A DNA stretch of 64,000 bases from positions 32,863,884 through 32,927,883 of the forward strand of contig CM074200.1 of assembly GCA_037179385.1 (NCBI GenBank), in the 5' to 3' direction. Each line of letters begins with the position of its first letter. Position 1 is the first letter of the stretch. The notes under the pieces were generated by a model that was not told the DNA's origin, did not search any database, and saw only the letters and a list, made by a program, of their open reading frames with translations. Both the position numbers and the translations under genes were made by a program. This document shows positions 37,445-47,590 of the stretch, in pieces. This DNA is from Holothuria scabra. Its lineage: Eukaryota > Echinodermata > Holothuroidea > Aspidochirotida > Holothuriidae.

Positions 37445-40400
37445 CTATTGTATCAAAGCATTACAAAACAAGCTTGCTTAGTACTTTTGCGCAGCTAAAG
37501 GGGTTTGCCAAGTATTCACGTGGGTCACTTCGAAGATAGAAAGCAAGACTGCACTATTCACTTGAACGGCTTGCGTATCCACCTAGTGATGATCGGCAGG
37601 AAAGGCAGTGGTTTCCTAATTCTTTTGTACAGTAGCACTGATTTTACCAATATATTAAAACCACCGGAGTACCTGGCTCTTTTTAAACTGTTTCAAAGAT
37701 TCACCAGCTTAGTAGCCCAGTAAGGTTGTTCGAACTTAAACAAAGCTGATACGTACGGGTAGGTCAGAAGCCAGACTGGTTAATGTGGTGAACTGCATGT
37801 GAATTTTTCGAAGTGGGGAGGGAGGGGGTGCTAAAATGCATTAAAACAATGAATGGTACATTTCATAGGGGACAATACTTTTCCATGGAGGGTGTCCCTT
37901 CCTAACCCACTCCATTGGGGAAAGGCATTGGTGGGTAGTCTGTTGAGCGTCGTATGCAAAGCAGAAAGGGCAAAGGCGTATTTTCTTCAGCACTGCCGCT
38001 GATATAGGAAATAAACGGGAGGTTTGTTCTGTTTGTTTGTAATTTTTTTGAGGGTGGAAGGGGGGTTGGTTTAAGCAACAACTTACTTGATTGGTGAGAT
38101 TGGTGGCTTTGCAATGTCTACAATCGTGTACAACAACTATTTTCAAAGCATGGCGCGATAAATCTTTTGTGGTTTAGAATGCCAGGGCATATCGACAACT
38201 TAGTAAAACGCTTTTTACAATTCTGGAGTTGTAAATAAGGGCACTTCGGCCGCGTTTCTTTGAGTGAAGGACCATTTCACAGTGGTACTGTAGCCTTAAT
38301 TCTAAAATAGTTAACACATATATATAAATATAACATACCTTAAATATAATGTAACTATTGATAAAACTTTAAAACCGTTTTGAAATGCAAATAACGCAGA
38401 AACGCTGAGTTTATAATCGTCAACTGCTAATAATACCCCCTCTGTCCCTTCTAAGCACGTTTCTTCCCAAATAGATTGAATGAACACTTCACACTGGTGA
38501 ACTTTACAGTAGTTCCGAAGTGATAGACAAATTTAATTTTAAGTGCCTATAAAAATTCTTCCACGTGTTGGAAACTTAAACACACGTGTGCTACAGGATG
38601 ATGTACAATAAATTGCGAGACACTAGGATGTAACTGAATATAACTTTAAAGTATCCCAAACTACAGGACTTTTAAGTAACCTATACTAAAGGTTACATTA
38701 TGATGTTAACTTTCTAAAACCACTGAATGCACCAACTCAACAAAAAAGCCGTTAGTTTTATTTCAAGCAGCATGTAAAATTTTTCAACGACTTTAATCCT
38801 ACAAAACAGCGAAATGTATACGTCGTAATGTAATGTCGTATAGTACCGTACCTACACTTATAATTTACAATTATGAGACATGACCTTGTAGGGACCTTCC
38901 AAACTATAAAACAGCGTCAAAGAACGCTGAGTATAGAGCGTTTTCACTGACGTCACAAGTCCCGTCCCTTTTCCTGACTGCCGGGCAGAAACTATAGACA
39001 TATTCATGTTGGCAACAAATTGATGAGTTGCGTTTATATCTTCGTCACAATGAAAAGTGGCTTCTACTTCGTCTAGGTTATGCGTGCAACGCAAGATCAC
39101 TGCACGCGCAAAACCTAACAGGCACGCATATGGTCCTGCGCATGCTCTATGCCTTCCTGGGGCAAATAGTGACGAAAGCGTGAATGTAGTACGTGCAGCT
39201 CTAACTGAGAGGCATTTGATGACCGAGGTGATATCTTTTGATTTTTTTTTTTTTTGCCAGGCAGTGGCGGCTGTTAACCAATTTTGACGTTATGTGAAAA
39301 CACTTTTCACATTTACGTTATTACATCGTGTATTAAGTCAAAACTGTCAAATTACTAATCGTCTTCTTCATAATGTCTTGTGCATGTTCAACTATAACAA
39401 TTTTATACTAGCATTGTGGTATTAGCAAATGGTGTTTGGTGTAACAAGTACATGTAAAGTAACATGCAAATTCACGTTATGCAATTTAGCCTGTACAATA
39501 ATTACGTCAGGCGTCATTGAATAAATAACCTAAAATCCCTTCAAAATCCCTCTCTCAGTTACCACTATCCCTGTCAAAAAGACTCAATTGAGTAAATCTG
39601 GATTAACGACATGTATTGACGACATACTGACGTCATACTTGGGAACAAAACAATGGAACACATGGCCGCACGCATAAGAAATCACCCTGCGCGTGGAGTG
39701 ACTATGCGCCTATTCGACTGTCGGCGTTGGTTTGTTTCTGCTCACAGAGCAGAAAGTTTGGGCGTACTTTCTGCTCTGTGACATCATATGCATAAGGTAT
39801 TGTCATGGATGTGTGCCACATTATTCACCTGTGTGACAGGGGACATGAGCAGTGGAAGAGCCAGGATTTCCAAAGTATTTGAGCAAAGGAAAATGTCGGG
39901 GGTAAAAAATTTTGCTTTGTGGGTGGGGTCTAGGGCCTACTTTGGGGCCCCTAGAGGGGTCCAGGGTCAAAGTTTGTTAAATCTTGAAGGTTTTAGCATA
40001 TCTCTAGGTGACATAACATGTCTCAGGATAGGTATTTACTACCACTGAACATGGACTGAAAGATGGTGCATCCAATACCTTTAACTACGCATTGAACAAA
40101 GTACCGTAGGCAATGGGCACCACTCACTGGATGGACCTTCCTGGGTGTGGATCCCATTACCGGGCATATACTCAGAGACTGCAGCAAGGTCACTTTTCCT
40201 ATATTGAGCTACCAAAAACATTTAAAATGGGAAAAACACAATTATTATACTGTAGCATTGGCAAGCAATTTGATTTCAGAAACCATGTGGAACATGTAGC
40301 TGGGTTCTGCCATTTTTACCATGGAAACCCATTTTTGGATATTGTTACAAAATTCATTGGTTGCAACCAATTTCTACATTCCGGGGGACAATTACAGTAC

Positions 40401-41840
40401 CCCAAGACCAACAGCCAATTCCACATTCAACACTCAAGGGATTTTGTACTTTACACAACTACAGATCCCCCATTACAGAAATTATTTATCACAATTTTAA
40501 GACATATTCTACTCTGTAAATATAAAATACTATCAGCAATAGACCCTGTTTATTGACCACACACTGACATCATCCTTTGGACAAAACATACACACATTGT
40601 CTATTGGTTCCTCATATTCACTCAACTTTTTTTCTCTTTAGTTGAGCAAACAGTACAGAAGATATATATGAGAATAAACTGCAATGGGTATTGTATACTT
40701 TGCAAGGATAAAAAAATTCATCCACTGCATTTATATAGAAGTTTACCCACTGTTTCAATTTCCTTTGATGGATGCTTCCACTATAATGGTTGGCACCGTT
40801 TGTTACATCATATTGGAGTATATCAATTTATTTTTCCAAATTACAAAGAATTATGGGGTACATTTTCAGTATGCCTGGTTTTTTTTGTCAACGTTACATC
40901 ATTTTTTTGTATTAAAAGGTGACACACATCAAAACCACATCCCACAATTCTTTGTAACTGATATCTGGAAAAGGGTCTATTGGAGTAACTTATCATGATG
41001 AATAATCAATTAGACTTTGAACTATTAAATCATAGCCCTAGTGGAAGGATATGAGGGCTACTAAAGTACAGTATATTAAGAAGAGCAGCAAAGACCTGCT
41101 TTAGACATGCACCCACTCATTGTTTGACTACAGTATGAATGCATAATGTAACAGTGAAGGACAAAGGCAGGCACCACAAGCTTACTTTGAAACAAGAGCT
41201 ACTGTAATCTCGCATTCAAGTAGGTCTGTAAACCAAATAGAACCCTATTGAACTCCTCACTCACAGACTTCATTATTGTTATCTCTAATACTGTATGGTT
41301 GCCTTCCTGATTATAACATCTTTCTGTAAATAAATTATTGAAACCTTTTAACTGGCTTAAATATTAACACTTCCAGCCCTAAATAAAACAATTTCAGTTT
41401 CAGAGGCTCTTGTCAACTTTCAGACAACTTGAATAAAATTATTGGGCAAATTTTGAAATTCTTTTAAACTCTTTACTACAGTTTATGCCTTATTAAAATA
41501 GGTATTTGCTTTAAGAATGTAAAAAATACAGAATATAACTGTACACATACAGTACATGGTCCTGTTGTCTTTGGACATTTTGAAAGTGCAAAGTAATTTT
41601 TTTTAACACAAAACTCAAATTTTGTTTTAAAGTATTTTTGATAAGAATGGTCATGCACATGCACATGCACACATCAGTCCACAGCAAGAATAAGGGCTAC
41701 AGCACAGCAAGGAACAGCACCACAATTTCAACTTCCTGGAAGGTAATTTACTGTAAAATCCTGTAACAGATAATTTTGTACTTTACTTTACTGGGCTTCA
41801 TGAATATTCACATTCTGTTCACACACACTTTCAGTTGGAG
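37445..41840. other. No gene seen; one hairpin and repeat patches
   Basis: No gene could be supported. The frame 40113-40556 (147 codons) and the frames at 40668-40998 are the longest but resemble no family and lack splice or composition support. A dispersed-repeat patch lies at about 39850-40050. The part next to 41840 should include the 3' untranslated region of the TMEM86 gene on the minus strand. Confidence 0.45.
39742..39781. repeat. Hairpin: perfect 16-bp arms, 8-base loop
   Basis: TCACAGAGCAGAAAGT is followed by an 8-base loop and the exact reverse complement. Unknown role. Confidence 0.95.
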
Positions 41841-42539
41841 CTATTTCTTCTTGTCCTTTTCTGTATCGTTTTGCTTTTGCGGTGTCTCTGCCACAGATAA
41901 AGCTATACCTAGTTGTGCAGAATAGTAGGTTGACATGATGATCTGGTGGCGATATGGAATTGCGAAGCGGAATTTATCTACTGCTATGCAGAAATCTGAA
42001 ATTATGAAGAGGAGAGCTCCTATACATGCACACATCTTTGTCCAGGTCCACATGTTTTCGAATGGATGAATACGAGCTACAGCCCTCCATAACATTGTAA
42101 ATATGAGAATAACATATATCAGACATAGCCACACCATTTCATTTTTGAATCCCGGAGAAAGGTATGCGTAAGTGGTAGCCGCAAAGAAACTCAGTACTAT
42201 GGCCACAGGGAGCTTCAATGGCTGTGCTCCAAAAGCAATTATGTATAATACATGGGCGAGGGCAAAGAATAGCAACCCATGGGTAAAATATTGTTTGTAA
42301 AAGACCAAGCAAGCATCTCCAAAGCAAGATAATACTAGACCAGCTAGAATACATAGGGAGTATCTTTGACGCATAGACACGCCCCTTATGTAGGTTATCA
42401 CAAATCCGCACAAACAGATGATTGGGAGACATTTGACAACAATGCTGTACATTGAGGGTCCACTTTCATATGGTTTCAGAAGGAAAAATAACAGACAGGT
42501 TTTAAAGAATGGTAGAAGACGAGGTCCCACAGATTTGAC
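41841..42539 (-). CDS. TMEM86: TMEM86 lysoplasmalogenase, exon 2 (main coding exon)
   Basis: This exon encodes residues 8-239 of a YhhN/TMEM86-family protein, a multi-pass enzyme of the endoplasmic reticulum membrane. In vertebrates the family hydrolyses the vinyl-ether bond of lysoplasmalogens, releasing an aldehyde and a glycerophospho-base. Translated in phase 0 from the acceptor (CTTTCTCAACAG, AG at 42541-42540), the protein reads VKSVGPRLLPFFK, close to the vertebrate TMEM86A N-terminus. The conserved acidic blocks GDACLVFY (Asp82) and FIISDFCIAVDKF (Asp189) are present, with YFTHGLLFFALAHVLYIIAF and QIIMSTYYSAQLGIALS between and after them. About seven to eight hydrophobic segments are visible. 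The tail is short and lysine-rich. Total length (239) matches vertebrate TMEM86A (about 240). No frame break is seen. Whether it corresponds to vertebrate A or B cannot be decided. Confidence 0.92.
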   Translation of the reverse strand, partial: VKSVGPRLLPFFKTCLLFFLLKPYESGPSMYSIVVKCLPIICLCGFVITYIRGVSMRQRYSLCILAGLVLSCFGDACLVFYKQYFTHGLLFFALAHVLYIIAFGAQPLKLPVAIVLSFFAATTYAYLSPGFKNEMVWLCLIYVILIFTMLWRAVARIHPFENMWTWTKMCACIGALLFIISDFCIAVDKFRFAIPYRHQIIMSTYYSAQLGIALSVAETPQKQNDTEKDKKK

Positions 42540-42696
42540 CTGTTGAGAAAGTAGAAAACTGACTTTTATTCTTGAGAATTCCAGAGACCAGTACCAGGAA
42601 ACTGATACTTAAGTGTACAGACTAGTATGGTAAGTACTGCATATGTATGTGAATAGGCCTACCATAGGTATGACACAAACAGAAACACAAACTTAA

Positions 42697-42992
42697 AGGG
42701 ACAATCTTCTCACCCCAAACTACACTTCTAGTATAGAGTGACAGAAACTCAGAATTGGTTCAGCTTTTTGATTGACTGATAATTCAAACAATGCAGAGTA
42801 TCAAAACTTATATTACACAGCATGAACTGTTCTGATAGTGTTTTGATTAAACACATTGAGCTTTCTATATTCACCCTGAAGCAATAAAATGAGATTGTGT
42901 CTGGATGAGGGTGAATTTCAGACAATTGTGGGAGGGGCTTAATTAAGAAGGTTAGGAGAATTGGTACTTTTTGGGATAAGAAAATTGGGCCT
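42697..42992 (+). mobile_element. TTAA-flanked MITE family 1, copy in the TMEM86 intron (296 bp)
   Basis: TTAA at 42693-42696 and 42993-42996 flanks a unit starting AGGGACAATCTTCTCACCCC and ending AAAATTGGGCCT, with inverted termini. Internal marks are GGTTCAGCTTTTTGATTGAC, ATATTACACAGCATGAA and GACAATTGTGGGAGGGGCTT. A TTAA target is the hallmark of piggyBac-like elements, but the AGG start is not the usual CCY, so the superfamily is uncertain. Confidence 0.7.
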
Positions 42993-43009
42993 TTAAAAAT
43001 GATAGGACC

Positions 43010-43230
43010 CAGAATGGTGGCCAGAATATCAGAACTGGGGGGGGGATGCAGAGGACAAATGAAGGACAAAGGAAGATGCTGAGGTTTGAGCATCTCTGGA
43101 TGAAAAACAAAAACTAACCCTCAGGAGAGATATATTATTTCTTTTTTTTTTCATTTAACCTAACTCCTAACTAGCTACTTGAGGGGAGGACAAAATCTGG
43201 AACAGCGGGGACCCTCCTCATGGCCATCTG
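43010..43230. repeat. Decayed dispersed repeat
   Basis: GGTTTGAGCATCTCTGGATG and AACCTAACTCCTAACTAG match a patch at about 16310-16400, and more weakly 39985-40010. Boundaries are unclear. Confidence 0.45.
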
Positions 43231-43495
43231 TGCTACAGCCACAGAGTGAACCCCATTTTCCTCAGGCAAACACTACTTTGTGTTTCTACACAAGGTAAGG
43301 ATGTCTTCTTACAGTATGCTGAATACAAAATTTGTCTCACAATAAATAATCAGAGAGAGAAGAACATTCCATTTACCATCAATCACCAGGGTTTTGTACA
43401 CTGTAGTTTCCAGACTTTTTATTCCCCTGAAGTCCCAAGCTGTGCCAACCAAACATGGCTCTTTCTTTACAACTTCCCTAACATGTTCAACTTAA

Positions 43496-44204
43496 AGGGC
43501 CAAACCTCACACCCCAAACTACAATTTTGGTATGGGGGTACGAAAATTCTCAATTGGTTCAGCTCTTTGATTAACAGCTAATTCAAACAATGCATAGTAC
43601 CAAAGCTTATATTACACAGTAGGGCTGTGAAAGTGTAGCGATTAATTGCTAAAGGAACGCATGTGTATAAAACGTTTAGTACAAATCTACAATCGATTAA
43701 TCACAAAACCTGTTTTTGACATTTTGTTAGGGTATACAAATGGATATTAAAACTTTTTTATCCATTTGTATTCTCTGATGATCCCTGGCTTTTGTTAAAT
43801 GGAACATTCTGGGCCTATCTGAACCTTGTAGGCTTCAAAGTTTCAGAATAATTTGATTTTACCATGCAAGATAACAACTATTATTACTTCTGCATTACAT
43901 TCAGTATCAATCACTACATACTAAAATTATTTTTTTGGGGTGATAAGGTAATCATGATTAATCGCTAAACGATCGCAAATTTATGAGGTTAAACGTTAAG
44001 TTATTTTGCTAAACGTTCACAGCCCTATTACACAGCATGAAGGGTACTGAGAGGGTTTTGATTATATAAGTTGATTGTTTCTATACTCACCTTGAAGCAA
44101 TAACTTGAAGTTGTATCTGGGTGAGGATGAATTTAAGACAATTGTGGGAGGGGTTTAAGTGAGAAGGTTAGGAGAATTGGTACTGTTTGGGGTGAGAGAA
44201 GCCT
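43496..44204 (+). mobile_element. TTAA-flanked MITE family 1, split by a hAT insertion
   Basis: TTAA at 43492-43495 and 44205-44208 flanks this unit. It starts AGGGCCAAACCTCACACCCC and ends GGGGTGAGAGAAGCCT. Removing the insertion and one duplicated 8-mer leaves about 293 bp, the length of the copy at 42697. It lies in the same orientation as that copy. Confidence 0.75.
43620..44027. mobile_element. 408-bp non-autonomous hAT element inside a MITE
   Basis: The termini TAGGGCTGTGAA and TTCACAGCCCTA are inverted repeats. Perfect 8-bp duplications TTACACAG lie at 43612-43619 and 44028-44035. The intact relative at 42697-42992 reads ATTACACAGCATGAA without an insertion, which is the empty site. 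Internal motifs such as GATTAAT/ATTAATC and CTAAACG recur near both ends, as transposase-binding repeats do in hAT elements. No coding capacity. Confidence 0.9.
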
Positions 44205-45251
44205 TTAAACAATATGTTTCTGGAGTCCATGGGACTGTTACCAACTTTAAGAAGTTCGAGGTGAGAATTGCCTGGATTTTTCCCTCAAAAACGAAATAAT
44301 AGTACACACCCCTAGCAGTATTTAAATTAGCATCATGTGGAAAAATAACCAAACATGTGCATGTGCAGCTGTTACATTTGCATCTTTGTCCAAGTTAAAA
44401 GTTCTACTCCCATGCATTCTTGATCCTCCCATTTGAACCCTCACCCTTGCAATTTTCTCCACACAAAATCAAACAAGAAAATCACCAGCACAGTTTAATC
44501 TAGCCAAGGCGTATATATCTATATTACAGCTATAGTTTGCAGATAAACATGAGTACCTGGATGTCTAGGCTTAACTGCAATTACACATCATTATTGTGTA
44601 CGCCACTTCAATCATTTCCTTTATAATTGCCATCCACTAGAATACTTACGGTACTTGGCTACTGTACTAAACTAAGCCCAGAAGAAACTTAACAGGAACT
44701 CATACAGCACACATATCTCACTACTACCGTTTGCCGTGAAGAGATTCACTTATCTAGACCTAGCCTATAGCAATGCTCGAGGAAGTGAAATCGATACTAA
44801 ATGCGTAACTAGCCTAGCCTATGCCCAAAGTAAATAAATAAATTGTAATTGAAGCGAGCTTTAACGTTACGGCAGGAGTCTTCTGTATGAGAACGAGAAA
44901 GATAGTGGAATGGTAGGCTATATACTAAATTTCCGCTGGTTATACCCCATTAATGTTTCGGTGCACCTTGCCTGGAAAATGCAGTCCCCATAAGTTCCCA
45001 GAATTGGTCACCTCGGTCCTAACGTTACAGATTTTGACAACTAACAATACACAAAGTTAACAAAGTACGTGTGATTTAACTCCATGAGATATCATAAAAC
45101 AACGTGCTAGGCCTAATGCTATAATGTAGTATACGCCACACAGTACGCGCAAATCAACACATGTGATTCTGTAAAGGCTTAACAGCCGCGGTTCTACCCC
45201 AAAAGGCAGATGTCCCTTTATAATAACCATAAACTGGAATGTAAAACTTAC

Positions 45252-45272
45252 AATTGAACTTATCTGCACCAT
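45252..45272 (-). CDS. TMEM86: TMEM86 lysoplasmalogenase, exon 1 (first 7 codons)
   Basis: A 21-base coding exon on the minus strand reads MVQISSI and ends at a consensus donor GTAAGT (45251-45246). Joined in phase 0 to the exon at 42539 it gives MVQISSIVKSVGPRLLPFFK, which lines up in length and position with the vertebrate TMEM86A start. The intron (42540-45251, 2712 bp) carries two TTAA-flanked MITEs and a hAT element. The exon was placed by the ATG, the donor and the family N-terminus; no transcript was available. Confidence 0.8.
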
Positions 45273-46099
45273 ATTTATTTCACTTTCTAAAGCCTTCCCG
45301 AAAAAACTGTTTTTTGTGAATGTCCGGCCTCACACTGTCACAGTGAAGAAGTGGGTTCTTCGAAATCAGCTGCGCAATCTTTGTTTACATCTGTCGTCAC
45401 CGGATCGCGGAGTACAGTGTTCTGTTTGTACGGCGCTTATCTATCAATCCAACGGGTCATGTGCACAGTTTTATGAATATGCATATTCTCAAAGTGTCAT
45501 TGAGACTCTCCACTTGGCTGGGGTTCAAGTTTTAGATAGTAGTGTAAATAAAATTTTACGTGAATAAGGCATTTTCACTCAAGTTGAAATCCTGTAACAG
45601 ATGACGGGATGGGTCAGTTTTCAAGATAACAGGTTTTTATGAAATGGGTTGAACACGAATCCTTTATGATTGATGTTCCATCCCTGGCAACCCGACCGAC
45701 GGCGACGTAACGTTGCAAAAGAGTTTCCGCAGGCACTTTTGTGCTTTGTATGCTGATTTGATCAATATTCATTATTATGACGTCACGCCTTTTTCGCACC
45801 AAACTAGACATAAGAAAGTTATTGACAGCTGTTCTGCTCTAAGCAGGCGCGGCTCAGATTAAGTTCGATTCGGATTGGTACATTTGGGGAAGCATCATTA
45901 TGATTATTAAAGCCGTGTTGTTTTCCTTTACGGTAACACCGTGTTTGTATCACAAGGCGTGAGGGAAGGAAACGAACGTGGCCTCTGGATAAAAATTTTC
46001 GCGAGTACGACAGTGTGCACACGTATAGGGCCGATTTTGCATGCCGAGCATAATCCCACGTAATATTTTTGCATGAGACCCATGGGTTATTTAGCTGCT
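45273..46099. other. TMEM86 5' flank; no other gene seen
   Basis: The bases just above 45272 should hold the TMEM86 5' untranslated region and promoter (minus strand). No TATA box or defined start site can be claimed. The plus-strand frame at 45316-45567 has no recognisable domain. Confidence 0.45.
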
Positions 46100-46712
46100 A
46101 AGATGGAGTTTTACAACCCAGTTCCAACCAACTGGTTCAAGTAGAGCCGGCCAAGGCCCTTTTTCCAGTTGTGGCTCACTGGCTTAACATAACAGGTTGA
46201 AGGGCAAAGGAGGGCCAAGGCCCCATAAGATGCCCTGAAGTCCAAGCCCTACTCAAAAGTTAAACCATCAAAGCTTGACAACAGCCCCAAATCAGATTCT
46301 ACCACAGCCATGGAAAAACTTGTCAATGTTAACCTTAAAGCAGTGAACTGACGGGGAGTTAACTACCCAATGGTGGACAATTCCACTCGTTGACGAGTCT
46401 ATGGGAGAAACTAAACTTCCTAATGTCAAGCCTTGCAAAAGGCTTTTTCCAGCTTTTTACAATGCCCACGCACCCGAGAATTACTTTGAACCCTTAAATA
46501 ACTACAAGTCAGAAGGGCCGGGGATTCCTTTCACAAAGGAACTTGTAAACCTGGGCTTGTTTCCCTGCTCGATTGTTTATGCTGAGCACCAAGCACAGTG
46601 GCAGATGGTTTCATTTTTAAAGTAGTCGGTATGAACCGGCCAGAACACGAACTCCCGATCCCTACTGCAAGCTGGGTGCTCTAACCACTTGGTCAGGCAG
46701 TCGGACCCTGAT
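46100..46712 (-). mobile_element. tRNA-derived SINE, split by a LINE fragment
   Basis: On the minus strand the SINE head lies at about 46600-46712 (GGTTAGAGCACCCAGCTTGC, then a B-box-like stretch). The body continues into GTTTCCCTGC at about 46555. The tail resumes at 46100-46185, ending in GTAAAACTCCATC. It matches the copies at 47390-47590 and 56733-56971. The LINE fragment at 46186-46553 interrupts it within the body motif AACAAGCCAGTGAGCC. Confidence 0.75.
46186..46553 (-). mobile_element. LINE 3'-end fragment inserted in a SINE
   Basis: The reverse complement aligns with about 5748-6115 of the LINE at 4381, covering the last part of the reverse transcriptase and the 3' region to CCTGTTATGTT. 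A short direct repeat (CTGGCTT / CTGGGCTT) flanks it, consistent with a target duplication. It is severely 5'-truncated. Confidence 0.85.
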
Positions 46713-47389
46713 GATACCCATTGAATGGCTCATATTGAGCCCATATGATTTTGCAACCGGACTTAATATGAGACCCATATGGGCTAGCCCACACGACCCA
46801 CTATGACCCATATAAGATAGTTATGGGGCCCATGCATGTAAACGGCTGATATGTGGTGAAAATATGGGCCAGTCTTTTAATATTCATCATGCATGTGGGG
46901 CCCTTATTGAATCTTATGTGCAAAATTAAAGGGCCCCACATGCGGCCCATATTGCTTTGCTACCTTGGATGTGTGTTGCCATAGGGGCGGTCATCACATA
47001 TTTTTCCAGAGGTGGGGCCCGAAGTGTGATCGCTGGTCCGGAGCGGATATAACAGGAGGGACCTTGGACTTTCAAAGGTCCGGAAGTACAAATTGGTCCA
47101 CTCTAGAATACTTGAAAAGACAGAATTTTCTGCAATGAACCTGGGTGGGAATTGAGCAAAATTTAGCCGTGAAATAAAAAAGGATTTTTTTACTAAGTTG
47201 GCAAAACGAAGTTCCGCCCATAATTTTCACCGGGGGCTAGAACCACAACGGTCTTGCTAAGCAAAGTCGACATGCTACTTAACTTCTGCACCTGGGGTGC
47301 TCCGGTGCGGCGGGCTATGACCGACTTCGTTTTTTGCGCAATCTCAGTTAGTGGCAAGAGTAATTCCAAGTAGGAGGAAATCCAGTGTA
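46713..47389. other. Short-motif-rich DNA; no gene seen
   Basis: About 46735-46965 carries many variants of CCCATATGGGC and GGGGCCC in both orientations (for example GACCCATATGGGCTAG, GGGCCCCACATG), probably a decayed palindromic repeat. The rest shows nothing recognisable. Confidence 0.5.
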
Positions 47390-47590
47390 CCGGGCTGCCA
47401 AGAGACTTGCAGTCGGGAGTTCGAGTCCTGGCCGGCTTATACCTAATTAAAAATGGAACCTGCTGCAATTGTGCTTGGTGCTCAGCATAAGTAAAGGAGT
47501 AGGGAACCAAAGTCAGTGAGCCGTGACTGGTTGGAAACTGAGCCGTAAAACTCCATCTACCCTAACCTAATCTTACTAGGAGGAAAACCC
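47390..47590 (+). mobile_element. tRNA-derived SINE, plus-strand copy
   Basis: It contains GACTTGCAGTCGGGAGTTCG with a B-box-like GAGTTCGAGTCCTGG. The body follows (GTGCTTGGTGCTCAGCATAA, GGAGTAGGGAACCAA), then a tail with GCCGTAAAACTCCATC ending in CTAACCTAATC. It is the same family as 46100-46712, 55053-55420 and 56733-56971. Confidence 0.7.

Noticed and set aside
40113..40556. A 147-codon open frame as a gene
   Set aside because: No family resemblance, no convincing splice sites, no membrane or signal pattern. In AT-rich DNA of this size a frame of this length can arise by chance.
45316..45567. A gene divergent from TMEM86 sharing its promoter
   Set aside because: The 83-codon frame begins just upstream of TMEM86, but it has no recognisable domain or downstream exon, so a bidirectional promoter cannot be supported.
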